DNA of 64,000 bases from Pseudomonadota bacterium (GTDB taxonomy: Bacteria > Desulfobacterota > Desulfarculia > Desulfarculales > Desulfarculaceae), in the NCBI GenBank assembly GCA_018902755.1, contig JAHIQI010000052.1, forward strand, positions 124,001 through 188,000, given 5' to 3'. Under the pieces are notes generated by a model. The model was not told the DNA's origin and did not search any database. It saw only the letters and a program-made list of their open reading frames with translations. Below are positions 25,286 to 35,726 of the stretch, in pieces (the first letter of the stretch is position 1; every line of letters begins with the position of its first letter). The translations under genes and the position numbers were made by a program.

Positions 25286-25474
25286 ATGGCAGCGAAAAAG
25301 GAGGCTTACTACAAGTCCCCGGCCGGTAGCCAAGTGGAAAGGACCGAACAAAACGGGGTCATAACCGCTGACAAGGGGCTACTGCGTTACGCCAGAAGCG
25401 TTACGGTCAAGGTAATCAATGCATCGCCGATTTTGACTGAGCGCGAGAAAGCGATCCTCCGCGAAGCCAGTTAA
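25286..25474 (+). CDS. Small basic protein paired with the GAF-like gene
   Basis: A 62-residue protein, 8 bp after the GAF-like gene, with AGGAGGGATC before its ATG. It is Lys-rich at the N-terminus and ends in an amphipathic helix (ILTEREKAILREAS). No family recognised. The tight spacing suggests it works with the GAF-like protein. Confidence 0.6.
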   Translation: MAAKKEAYYKSPAGSQVERTEQNGVITADKGLLRYARSVTVKVINASPILTEREKAILREAS

Positions 25475-25488
25475 AAGCCTTCTGGACG

Positions 25489-25511
25489 GTTTAGTCAGAT
25501 TCTGACTAAAC
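25489..25511 (+). promoter_or_regulatory. 10-bp perfect inverted repeat
   Basis: GTTTAGTCAG-ATT-CTGACTAAAC lies 14 bp after the last cargo gene, ahead of a second hairpin. It may be a terminator component or a protein site. A short A-rich run follows on the plus strand. Confidence 0.5.
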
Positions 25512-25536
25512 CCACTAAAAAAATTTGGAATGTATT

Positions 25537-25571
25537 GAACCACGGGCTGTCGATCCGTGGTTCAGTTTTTT
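25537..25571 (+). terminator. Intrinsic terminator closing the element's last operon
   Basis: GAACCACGG, a 9-nt loop, CCGTGGTTC, then AG and six T. A clear Rho-independent terminator that stops element transcription before attR. From here to attR the DNA is AT-rich and holds only the integrase arm sites. Confidence 0.88.
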
Positions 25572-25702
25572 GTGATTCAGCTAGCGCTATGCTCATGACG
25601 ACCGCTTCAGGAACCATCCAACCTAAGCGATTACCTTACGTCAGCTTCCACAACTATCAACTCTAATACACTGTGCCTCAAATAGAACCCAAAGGGCGCA
25701 GC

Positions 25703-25722
25703 TTGCTTACCTATTGCTTACC
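25703..25722 (+). repeat. Integrase arm-type sites, right arm (two repeats)
   Basis: TTGCTTACC begins at 25703 and at 25714, the same nonamer and the same 11-bp spacing as in the left arm. About 54 bp separate the array from the attR core. Confidence 0.8.
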
Positions 25723-25775
25723 GACAATAGATTGCATTTCATAATATACTATAAATATTTATTAAATAACTATCC

Positions 25776-25797
25776 AGCCAGGGAGTGCAAATCATCG
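25776..25797 (+). repeat. attR core (22-bp direct repeat)
   Basis: Identical to 7566-7587. Joining 7587 to 25798 restores an uninterrupted reading frame, which confirms the element boundary to within the 22-bp core. Confidence 0.9.
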
Positions 25798-26081
25798 ACC
25801 CACAGGAACGCTTCAGCCTGGAGGTGGAGGGATCGTCCTTCAGCCTGCGGCGCGTCGACTCGGCCACCATGGTGGCCCTGGAGCGCCGCTGCCGGGGCCA
25901 GGAGGGCAGCCTCAACGACGAGGTGCTGGACTACGTGCTGCTGGACTGGGAGGCGGTGACCAGCCCCATGGGCGGGGCGGCGGTGCCCTGCACCAGGGAA
26001 AACAAGCTGCGCCTGCCAGCGGCGGTCAAACTCAAGATACTTAGCGCGGCCCAGGGCCTCAGGGCCACGGGCGCGGCCTAA
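25785..26081 (+). pseudogene. 3' part of the chaperone-like gene split by the element
   Basis: About 98 codons (QIIDPQERFSLEVEGSSFSL ... LPAAVKLKILSAAQ) that lost their native start to the integration. A GTG at 25785 lies in frame but has no proper ribosome site. The layout (DPQERF, RR, 'W...PMG..AVPCTRENKLRLP') parallels the broken gene at 7185 and resembles small phage tail-assembly chaperones, so the pair may be a relic of an older prophage. Confidence 0.7.
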
Positions 26082-26160
26082 TCCCGATGTTTTCGGCGTC
26101 GCCGTCCGGGGCGGGCGTAAACCCCTCCCCCGCGCCCCGGCCCCCGGACGGCGAGGCCCT

Positions 26161-27060
26161 TTATCCCCTGGTCAGGAATCGGATCAGGGAAGTCACCAAC
26201 TGGTTGGCCGGGACCGGGATGCCGTGTTTGGCGGCCAGCTCGACGATGGCCCCGTTGAGGAAGTCAATCTCCGAGGGGCGGCCCCGGTCGAGGTCCGTGC
26301 GCAAGGAGGGGACGTTGGGGCCCTTCAAAATGCGGTTGAACTTGGCCACGCTCAGTTCCACCTCGATTCCCTCGGCCTTGGCCACGGCCTTTACCTCGGT
26401 GAGCAAGGCCTCCTTAGCCGGGTCCAACAACTCGCTGTTAAGTTGGTGGTTGGGTTGGTTCAAGATGCCCGCCAGAGGATTGGCCAGGCAGTTCACCGCC
26501 AGCTTGTACCACTCCGCCTGGGGGTAATCTTGGGCCTGCTCGCATTTGAGGCTCTCGCCGGGCAGGAAATCGCCCAGGGCCCGGCTGGCCTCGCCGGGGG
26601 TTAGCACCAGGCGTCCGGGGCCGTAAAAGGCCACCCGGCCCGGCTCCACGCTGCGCGCCCCGAAAAAGGCCACTCCCGCCTCCACCGGCCGCCCCAACAG
26701 ACGCCCGGCCAGCTCGCGCACCCCCAGGCCGTTTTGCAGGGTGAAGACCGCCGCTCCCTCGCCCAGCCTGGGGCCCAGCTGGTCGGCTACCTGGGGCAGG
26801 TCGGTGGCCTTGCCGCTGAGCAGCACCAGGTCCGTGGACCCCAAGGGGGGCACCTGGTCCCAGGCGCGGGTGGTGACGGGCAGCAGTTCCTCCCCCTGCC
26901 CGTAGGTCTCCAAAAGCAGGCCGTCCCGGGCCACCTTTTGCCAGTGGGGGCTCGCGCCCACCAGGTAGGTTTGCGCCTTGCCGCTCTTGTGCAGCAAAGC
27001 GGCCAGGACCGAACCCAGGGCCCCCGCCCCCACTACCCACACCGTTTGGATTTGTTTCAT
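26161..27060 (-). CDS. Ketopantoate reductase (2-dehydropantoate 2-reductase, ApbA/PanE family)
   Basis: A protein of about 299 residues from the internal ATG (MKQIQTVWVVGAGALG); the longer frame adds a poor N-terminus. The Rossmann motif GAGALGSVLA is at the start; the active-site lysine lies in WYKLAVNCLANPLAGIL; the C-terminal helix carries SEIDFLNGAIV. It reduces 2-dehydropantoate to pantoate with NADPH in coenzyme A synthesis. No other pan gene is adjacent, and paralogues of this family can have other substrates, so I leave the symbol blank. Confidence 0.85.
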   Translation of the reverse strand: MKQIQTVWVVGAGALGSVLAALLHKSGKAQTYLVGASPHWQKVARDGLLLETYGQGEELLPVTTRAWDQVPPLGSTDLVLLSGKATDLPQVADQLGPRLGEGAAVFTLQNGLGVRELAGRLLGRPVEAGVAFFGARSVEPGRVAFYGPGRLVLTPGEASRALGDFLPGESLKCEQAQDYPQAEWYKLAVNCLANPLAGILNQPNHQLNSELLDPAKEALLTEVKAVAKAEGIEVELSVAKFNRILKGPNVPSLRTDLDRGRPSEIDFLNGAIVELAAKHGIPVPANQLVTSLIRFLTRG

Positions 27061-27218
27061 TGTGCTCCCCTGTTGGCGTTTGCTCCCGCGATGCCTTGTC
27101 ATGCCCCAAGAATTTAAATCACCGGCGGGCCGGGCGCGAGGGATTTTCTTGCCTCAACCGCCCCTTGCTACCGAACGGGCGCTGGGCAATAGTAGGGGCG
27201 ACACCTGGGGAGATAGGC

Positions 27219-27443
27219 ATGAACCCGCAACTGGGCAAGCTGCTCGTTATCCTGGGCCTGGCCTTGGCCGGGCTGGGGGCGCTGTTGTGGCTGGGGCCCA
27301 AGCTGGGCATAATGGGCTGGCTGGGCAAGCTGCCCGGCGACTTCTCCTACCGGGGCAAGAATTTTTCCTTCTACTTCCCCCTGGGCACCAGCATACTTAT
27401 CAGCCTTTTGCTGACTCTTCTTTTCTGGCTTTTCCGGAAATAG
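27219..27443 (+). CDS. DUF2905-family small membrane protein
   Basis: A 74-residue protein starting at ATG 27219 (MNPQLGKLLVILG); the frame is open upstream but lacks conservation-like sequence there. Two hydrophobic segments (about 8-24 and 52-70) enclose GWLGKLPGDFSYRGKNFSF, the DUF2905 signature. Function of the family is unknown. It is convergent with the transglycosylase, with 10 bp between stops. Confidence 0.85.
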   Translation: MNPQLGKLLVILGLALAGLGALLWLGPKLGIMGWLGKLPGDFSYRGKNFSFYFPLGTSILISLLLTLLFWLFRK

Positions 27444-27453
27444 TCGGCGCGGC

Positions 27454-30174
27454 CTAGCTGCCGCCCACCGCGATGAAGCGGCTGAGCTCGGCCCGGCGCA
27501 GCGCCACCCGCCCGGCGTAGAGGTGGGAGCCGTTGTAGCGGAGCATTACCTTGTCCATGTCCACGTAGGCCCTGAGGCGCTTGCTGGCCGGCACGCTGGC
27601 CTCCAGCATCAGCTCGCGCAGATGGAAGGCGGCCAGGTAGGTGGCCAGGGTCAGGTGGTTCTGCAGGCGGATGTGCTCGGGCGGCGGGGCGAACCCGGCG
27701 GCGGCCATGGAGCGCAGGATGTGGGGCAGAGTGGGCCGCCAGATCTGGAAGGGGCTGGCCGAGAGGTTGTCGTCGCCCAGGACATTGGCGTAGAAGGTCT
27801 CCTGGTGGGCGATGGCCAACAGATAGCTCAGGGGCACCTGGAACAGCTTGGCCGCGCCGAACATGTCCGAGGCCAGGTCGCGGGAGTAGCGCTCCAGGTT
27901 GGCCGGGGGCCGCTTGCCCAGGCTGGTCATATAGCGGCGGCTGCGCTCGGCGATGTAGGGGGTCAGGCGGTTCAAAAACTCATCGAGCCCCATCTTTTCC
28001 ACCGCGGGCACCGGCCGCACCCGGCCCAGGTAGCTGCCGGGCAGGCGGTTGGCGCGCACCCACTGGGTGGCGGCCTCCTGGTTGGTGAGCACGGCGGAAA
28101 GGGCCTGGCCGCGCCCGTAACCCAGGTGGCGGTAATCGCGGTAGAGGCGGTCGGTGAAGCGCTGCAAGGCGGCCTGGTCGGCCGGGGCCAGGCTCAGCAG
28201 TTGGCTGAAGCCCGGCGGCAGGGCGCGCCCGGCCAGGTCGGCGAAGATCAGGGGATGGCGCTGGGCCAGGCCGGTGAACTGCTTGTCGTCTAAAAGGCCC
28301 AGGGGCATCAGGGGCTGGTCCAGGGGCACCAGGCTCACCTTCAACTCCGCCGCCGGGGCCTGGGCCAAGACGTCGGCCCTCAGTTGCAGGGTGGCCATGG
28401 CCCTGGTGTGGTCGCGCAGGGTGGCCTTGGCCGGTTGGTTGGGCGAGGCCAGCACCAGGGCGGCCCCCAGGCCCAATATGAGGACCGCGTGCAGGGCCAC
28501 CTTGCGGCCCGCTTGGGCCAGGCGTCGCCGGGCCACGGCCAGGCGCGTGAGGGCCTGCTCCACCGCGCCGGGACCGCTCTGGGCGGGCTGGGAGGATACG
28601 GCGGTGAGCAGGGCCAGGGAGCGCATCTGGTCCTGAAGCTCTTCCACCCTGGCCTGCAGGGCCTCGGCGTCTTTTCTGAGGGCCAAACTCTGGGCGCGGC
28701 TTTCCTGCAGGGCCTGGGTGTTTTCCTTGCGCAGGCCCGCCGCCACCCGCCGCCAGCTTTCGGCCTCGGCCTGGGCCCGGCTCAGCTCCTCGCGCCACTC
28801 CAGGGCCAGGCGTTTGCCGCTGGCCAGCTCGGCCCGGGTCTTTTCCAGCTGCTCCTGCCGGTCCTGGGCTTGGCTTTGGCTCTGCTGCATCTCGGCCAGG
28901 GCCATGCGGGCCTGCTCCTGGCGCTGGGCCAGCTTGCGGCGCAACTGCTCGCGGCTGTGGGCCGCCTTTTCCAGGCGTTCGGAGGCTTTCCGCGCCTGGC
29001 GCTGGTAGGCCTCGCGCTCTCCGGCCAGGGCCTGGGCCACCTGAGCCTGATACAGCTCCCGCGCCCGGCCCATGAGCCCTTCCAGACGGGCCAGCTCGGG
29101 CAGAGGACCGGCGGGCGCGGCCAAGGGCTGGGCGGGCGGCCAGGCTTCCGGGGCGGGCAGGCGGTGGTGGTTCTGGTCCAACCCGGCCAGGCGCTGCCGC
29201 AACCCGGCGGCTAGGGCGGAGCAGGCCTTGGCCCGCTCCCGGCAGGCGGCGATCTGTTCGGCCAGCTCCCGGGGGCGCAGGGAGCCCAGCATGCCTTCCA
29301 TCTCGGCGGCGGCCCGCCCGGCGGCCACGGCGGCGCGGCCCAGGTCCAGGGCCAGGTCCAGGGCTCGCCCGCGGGCCTGGGTCAAATCGTCCTCGGCATC
29401 CGCCACCCGCCGGGAGGCCTGCTTCCAGGTGGCGCGCAGCCGGGCCCGGCTTTTGCGCCGCGCGGCGGCCCGTTCACAAAGCTGCTCCCGCTCCAGGTCC
29501 AGGGCGGCGGCCCGGCCGTGGGCCCGCTCCAGGTCCCGCTGCAAGCGGGCCAGCTCGGGCGGGGCGCTGAGGTCGGGGGGCAGGGGCTGGGGATGGCGGG
29601 CCAGGTCTTCCAGGCGCTGGGCCAGGGCCTCGATGATCGGGCGCAACCGGGCGGCCTGCTCCAGAGGGGCCTGGGGTGCCGGGGCTATCGGGCGGTTGTC
29701 CAGACGCCGGGCCGCGCCGGCCAGGCGGCGGCAGCGCTCCCGGTCGCGCCGGATTTGGGCCGTGGCCTCCTGGGCCTGGCCCAAGGGCGCTTCCAGGGAG
29801 GGGACCCCCGCGGGTTGTCCCTGCCCCAGCCAGGCCGGGGCCAGGCGCAACAGCTCGGCGTAGATGGCCACCGCCTGCTCCAGCAGGCCCAATTCCTGCC
29901 TGGCCTGGGCCAGAGGGTTCAGGTTGTTTTTTAGCAGGCGGGATAATTGGGTCTGGACCTTGGGCGGCGCGCCCAGGCGGGCGGCCCGGTCCAGGGATTG
30001 CTTGCTTTGCCGGGCCTGAGCGGCCAGTTTGGTGCAGCGTTCCCGGTGGGCCAGGGCCAGCCGCTCCAGATCCGCCAGGCTGAACTCCAGTCCGGAACTG
30101 CCCTGGGGCAGGCGGGCGCACCACACCGCTAAAAGCAGGCGCAGTCTCGAGGCCAGGGCAGGCGCTTCGGACAT
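27454..30174 (-). CDS. Membrane-anchored coiled-coil protein with C-terminal lytic transglycosylase domain
   Basis: About 906 residues from ATG 30174 (MSEAPALASRL). The first about 540 residues are Ala/Arg/Glu/Leu-rich and strongly coiled-coil. One transmembrane helix follows (LHAVLILGLGAALVLA). The last about 150 residues read as an SLT-type domain: catalytic Glu in LLAIAHQETFYANVLG, then LSASPFQIW and MLRYNG. Such enzymes cleave peptidoglycan glycan strands from the periplasm. The cytoplasmic coiled coil is much longer than in usual lytic transglycosylases and may link wall cleavage to an intracellular partner. Confidence 0.72.
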   Translation of the reverse strand: MSEAPALASRLRLLLAVWCARLPQGSSGLEFSLADLERLALAHRERCTKLAAQARQSKQSLDRAARLGAPPKVQTQLSRLLKNNLNPLAQARQELGLLEQAVAIYAELLRLAPAWLGQGQPAGVPSLEAPLGQAQEATAQIRRDRERCRRLAGAARRLDNRPIAPAPQAPLEQAARLRPIIEALAQRLEDLARHPQPLPPDLSAPPELARLQRDLERAHGRAAALDLEREQLCERAAARRKSRARLRATWKQASRRVADAEDDLTQARGRALDLALDLGRAAVAAGRAAAEMEGMLGSLRPRELAEQIAACRERAKACSALAAGLRQRLAGLDQNHHRLPAPEAWPPAQPLAAPAGPLPELARLEGLMGRARELYQAQVAQALAGEREAYQRQARKASERLEKAAHSREQLRRKLAQRQEQARMALAEMQQSQSQAQDRQEQLEKTRAELASGKRLALEWREELSRAQAEAESWRRVAAGLRKENTQALQESRAQSLALRKDAEALQARVEELQDQMRSLALLTAVSSQPAQSGPGAVEQALTRLAVARRRLAQAGRKVALHAVLILGLGAALVLASPNQPAKATLRDHTRAMATLQLRADVLAQAPAAELKVSLVPLDQPLMPLGLLDDKQFTGLAQRHPLIFADLAGRALPPGFSQLLSLAPADQAALQRFTDRLYRDYRHLGYGRGQALSAVLTNQEAATQWVRANRLPGSYLGRVRPVPAVEKMGLDEFLNRLTPYIAERSRRYMTSLGKRPPANLERYSRDLASDMFGAAKLFQVPLSYLLAIAHQETFYANVLGDDNLSASPFQIWRPTLPHILRSMAAAGFAPPPEHIRLQNHLTLATYLAAFHLRELMLEASVPASKRLRAYVDMDKVMLRYNGSHLYAGRVALRRAELSRFIAVGGS

Positions 30175-30313
30175 AGCTGTGGATGGCGTCGGACCCAACG
30201 CGACTCCCGGCTACTGGAAAACCCCGAATATGACTCCGGAGCGGTTTAATTCGTCATATCAGCAATATTGCGGCTCGGCCCAGGCCCTGTCAACTGTTTT
30301 CGCCGGCGCATCC

Positions 30314-30331
30314 CTGTAGCCGACGCTACAG
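30314..30331. promoter_or_regulatory. Perfect 7-bp palindrome upstream of the Crp/Fnr regulator
   Basis: CTGTAGC-CGAC-GCTACAG ends 63 bp before the regulator start. Its size and place fit an operator, possibly for autoregulation, but it is not the usual CRP or FNR consensus. It could also act as a short hairpin. Confidence 0.4.
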
Positions 30332-30394
30332 ACCCGGCCCCCTTGATGTGGCATCATGGTTTCAGGCATGAGACCAACCCGGAGGCGAGGCGTC

Positions 30395-31093
30395 ATGAGT
30401 TCATGTTTGTGCCAACAACTGGCCGGGGGCCAAATGGACCTGAGCCCCGTGTGTCTGGGCAGCCTTTGGGTCTTCGCCAACCTGAGCCCCCCGGAGATGC
30501 AGGCCCTGGCCCAGGCGGCCCAGCGCCGCCGCTATAAAAAGGGCGAGACCATCTTCGCCCAGGGCGAGCCCGCCCGGCGCATGTTCCTGCTCAAGGCGGG
30601 TCGGGTCAAGCTTTGCAAGGTGACCGCCGAGGGCAATGAGCTGATCCTGGACCTCCGGGGAGGCGGCGACTTCCTGGGCGAGGGCATGCTCACCTCCGAG
30701 GATCGGTTTCCCCTGAGCGCGGTGTGCCTGGAGGAAACCCTGACCTGCGGCTTCAGCCGGGAGGGCTTCGAGTCCCTGGTTTTGGAGCACCCCAACATCG
30801 GCTTGCAAGTCATACGCAACCTCAGCCGGCGCATTGACAGCCTCACCCAGCGGGTGGGCAGCATGTCGGCCACCCACCTGGAGGAGCGCCTGCACCAGGT
30901 GCTGTGGCAGGTGGCCCGGGAGCACGGCCGCCCGGCCGGGGTTGGCCGCGAGCTGGCCATGCCCTTCACCCATGAGGAACTCAGCTTTTTGGTGGGGGCT
31001 CACCGGGTGAGCATCACCCGGGCCATGAAGGCCCTGCGCGAGGCGGGGCGGGTGGTGCAGCGGGGCAAGAGCCTGGTGGTGGCTCCGGCCTAG
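30395..31093 (+). CDS. Crp/Fnr-family transcription regulator
   Basis: About 232 residues from an ATG with GGAGGCGAGG upstream (MSSCLCQQLAGG). A cyclic-nucleotide-binding-like beta barrel (KKGETIFAQGEPARRMFLLKAG, read in parts) is followed by the dimer helix and a winged HTH (FTHEELSFLVGAHRVSITRAMKAL). Three Cys lie in the first about 20 residues (SSCLCQ, PVCLGS), as in FNR-type proteins that carry an N-terminal Fe-S cluster; a fourth ligand Cys in the barrel (AVCLEE, TCGF) is available. Oxygen or NO sensing is therefore plausible but not shown. Confidence 0.85.
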   Translation: MSSCLCQQLAGGQMDLSPVCLGSLWVFANLSPPEMQALAQAAQRRRYKKGETIFAQGEPARRMFLLKAGRVKLCKVTAEGNELILDLRGGGDFLGEGMLTSEDRFPLSAVCLEETLTCGFSREGFESLVLEHPNIGLQVIRNLSRRIDSLTQRVGSMSATHLEERLHQVLWQVAREHGRPAGVGRELAMPFTHEELSFLVGAHRVSITRAMKALREAGRVVQRGKSLVVAPA

Positions 31094-31221
31094 ATCATCC
31101 GGCTTCGCCAGCCACCGCATGACGGCGTTGCCGGCTGCGCGTTGCCCCGCGGCGGTCGGCTGTGCCGGTCCGGACCCAGGCTGGGACCCGATCAGGCAAA
31201 AATCTTTCTTTTGTGTGGAAG

Positions 31222-33195
31222 CTACTTCTGGTCTGAGATTTCCACCCGATTGCGGCCGTTCTGCTTGGCCCGGTACATGGCGTCGTCCGCCAGGCGCATA
31301 AGGTCGCTCAGGCGCGTCTCCGGGCTCAACTGGGCTACGCCCAGGCTGATGGTCACCCTCAGTTCCTGCTTGCTGGCGCTCACCGCATGGGCGGCCAAGG
31401 CGATGCGCAGGCGCTCGGCCACCATGGCCGCGGCCTCCAGGCCGGTCTCGGGCAGCAGGGCCATGAACTCCTCGCCGCCCACCCGCCCGAACAGGTCCAC
31501 CTGCCTTAGCACCTGGCGGCAGACCTGAGACAACGACACCAGCACCTCGTCGCCCACCTCGTGGCCGTAGCTGTCGTTGACCGCCTTGAAGTGGTCCACA
31601 TCCAGCATGATCAACGACAGAGGCCCGCCGTAGCGATGGCTGCGGGCCACCTCCTGGCGGGACAGCTCCATGAAGCGGCGGCGGTTGAGCACCCCGGTGA
31701 GGCCGTCGGTGTTGGCCAGGCGCTTGAGGGCCTCCTCGCTCTGCTTGTGCTCGGTAATGTCGCGCACGCTGCCCGCGGCGTACCAATGACCGTCCATGGA
31801 AAAGGCCGATGCGCTCACCTCGGCGGGGAAGTGGGAGCCGTCCTTGCGCCGGGCCAAGACCTCGCGGCGGCCCTCGAAGATGGGGCCTTGCCCGGTCTGA
31901 CCGAACACCTCCAGGCCCTTGACCACGGCGGGAATCTGCTCGGACGAGGCCACCAGATGGTGCAGGTCTCGGCCCATGGCCTCCTGGCGGCTATAGCCGA
32001 AAAGGCGCTCCGCGGCCAGGTTCCAAAACTGCACCCGGTCCTGGGAGTCCACCAGGGTTATGGCGTCCTGGGAGGTGTTGGTGATGAACTCCAGGCGGCG
32101 CTGGTTGCGCAGGGTCTCGCCTTCGGCCACGGCCCGGCGCACCCTGGCCAGAGCCCACAGCCACACCACCCCGGCCATGAGCAGCATCACCCCGGCGCAG
32201 ATCCAGAACATGGCCGGCAGCCAGGGCAGGGCCAGCACCTCCGGGGGCACCCGGGAGATGATCCACCAGTGGTCGTCTACGCGGGTGGGTGGTTGGGAGG
32301 CCCCCACGGACTGCACCTTGTCCATCAAGGCCACCGACTGGTAGGTGAACAGCCCGTAGGGAGTCACCACTTGGCCGTTTTCCTGCGGGGCGATGTTGCG
32401 CCAGGCCTGCTGGTAGGCCGTGGCCATGCTGAAGGGCGTCCGTTCGTTGATGGAGTGCCCCCACTCGTGCTTTGGGTCGGGGCCCACCAACCACCAGCCG
32501 CCCTGGTTCACCAAAAACAGCTCGTTCTGCCCCGCGCGCGAAGCCCGGCGCAGGCGGTCCAATATGCGGTCGCCCAGGAAGTTGAGCACCACCACTCCCA
32601 AGAGGCCGTCGTCGGGGTCTTCCACCGGGCTGACGAAGCGTATGGTCGGCTTGTAGGGCACTTCCAGCCGGCCGCCTTCGACGTTCAGGTCAAAGGGCGA
32701 GATGTAGACCTGGCCCGGCGCCATCTTCAGCCCGGCGCTAACGTAATAGCGATGCCCCTTGGGCTGCAACGCCCTCTCGTCCACCACCCAGGACTTGCCC
32801 TTGTCCAGGTTGATGCGCACCACCTCCCGGCCGCTGGTGTCCAAAAAGCGCACCTGGTCGTAGACCTTCTGGCTCTGGCTGAAATACAAAAAGGCCGCCT
32901 CCAGGATGTCCTTGAGAGGCACCTGGCCGTCCGGCCGGTCCATGGCCAGGGTGGTGAGGCGGGCCAGGAACACGGCGTCCGACACGTGGGTCAGCAGGTC
33001 GGTTTCCAAGACCTCGCGCTCCAGGCGCACCAAGTTGACCTGCTGCCCCTTTATGGCCTCTATGCGGGTGCTTTTCTGGGTCAGGTAAACCAGGGAGGCC
33101 ACCAGCAGCACCAGGACGGCCAGGGGCAGGTACAACTGCAGGAATGCGAAGATCACCCGGGGGGGAGGGGAGGAAGTTGCTTGGTCGGCGGACAT
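31222..33195 (-). CDS. Membrane diguanylate cyclase with extracytoplasmic Cache-like sensor, PAS and GGDEF
   Basis: A 657-residue protein. Two transmembrane helices (about 16-38 and 325-348) bracket a periplasmic domain of double-Cache type (ISPFDLNVEGG, IRFVSPVEDPDDG). A PAS domain (about 385-485) and a GGDEF domain follow. The active-site loop reads GGEEF (RVGGEEFMALL) and the metal-binding LDVDHFKAVND is present. It should synthesise cyclic di-GMP. An upstream RxxD inhibitory site is not evident. It is transcribed in the same direction as, but separated from, the second hybrid kinase. Confidence 0.92.
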   Translation of the reverse strand: MSADQATSSPPPRVIFAFLQLYLPLAVLVLLVASLVYLTQKSTRIEAIKGQQVNLVRLEREVLETDLLTHVSDAVFLARLTTLAMDRPDGQVPLKDILEAAFLYFSQSQKVYDQVRFLDTSGREVVRINLDKGKSWVVDERALQPKGHRYYVSAGLKMAPGQVYISPFDLNVEGGRLEVPYKPTIRFVSPVEDPDDGLLGVVVLNFLGDRILDRLRRASRAGQNELFLVNQGGWWLVGPDPKHEWGHSINERTPFSMATAYQQAWRNIAPQENGQVVTPYGLFTYQSVALMDKVQSVGASQPPTRVDDHWWIISRVPPEVLALPWLPAMFWICAGVMLLMAGVVWLWALARVRRAVAEGETLRNQRRLEFITNTSQDAITLVDSQDRVQFWNLAAERLFGYSRQEAMGRDLHHLVASSEQIPAVVKGLEVFGQTGQGPIFEGRREVLARRKDGSHFPAEVSASAFSMDGHWYAAGSVRDITEHKQSEEALKRLANTDGLTGVLNRRRFMELSRQEVARSHRYGGPLSLIMLDVDHFKAVNDSYGHEVGDEVLVSLSQVCRQVLRQVDLFGRVGGEEFMALLPETGLEAAAMVAERLRIALAAHAVSASKQELRVTISLGVAQLSPETRLSDLMRLADDAMYRAKQNGRNRVEISDQK

Positions 33196-33286
33196 GAAAC
33201 TGCTCTCTGGGGGTTCAGTTCAGTCACTGAAGCATAGCATATGATAATGGGGCCTTGGGCCGTTTATCCTCCCTGAGGAGGCCTGT

Positions 33287-35524
<2,238 letters not shown>

Positions 35525-35726
35525 GGTCCCCCTTGCTCCTAAACCCGGCGACGATTAAAAAAAGTTTGCCTCAAGGGGGCGAGGACTCGTCCGCTAAAAC
35601 GCGGCTTGGTCAGAGGGCAGACGAAGACGTCACCTTGCGGCCACGTTTATATACTACATCATCGATGGACTTTTCTGCGCGGTGGGGCGGCCCCGCCCCC
35701 CCGGCCGGTTCTCCGGGCCCGCCCGC

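Larger units (their letters stand above)
7566..25797. mobile_element. Integrated element of about 18.2 kb (satellite-like or reduced prophage) with att direct repeats
   Basis: Both ends are visible: an identical 22-bp core at 7566-7587 and 25776-25797, integrase next to the left end, and integrase arm-type repeats inside both ends. All internal genes run on the plus strand: integrase, regulators, replication pair, a large structural-like block, small genes, then IetAS and a GAF-like cassette as cargo. Several cargo genes are clearly more AT-rich than the host. I recognise no terminase, portal, capsid, protease or tail genes, nor conjugation genes. This favours a phage satellite or reduced prophage over an intact phage or ICE. 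Confidence 0.85.

Noticed and set aside
7566..25797. Intact temperate phage
   Set aside because: No terminase, portal, capsid, tail or lysis genes recognised in a fully bounded 18.2-kb element.
30401..31786. 461-codon minus frame across the Crp/Fnr gene and the cyclase end
   Set aside because: Low-complexity antisense product; both real genes have clear domains.
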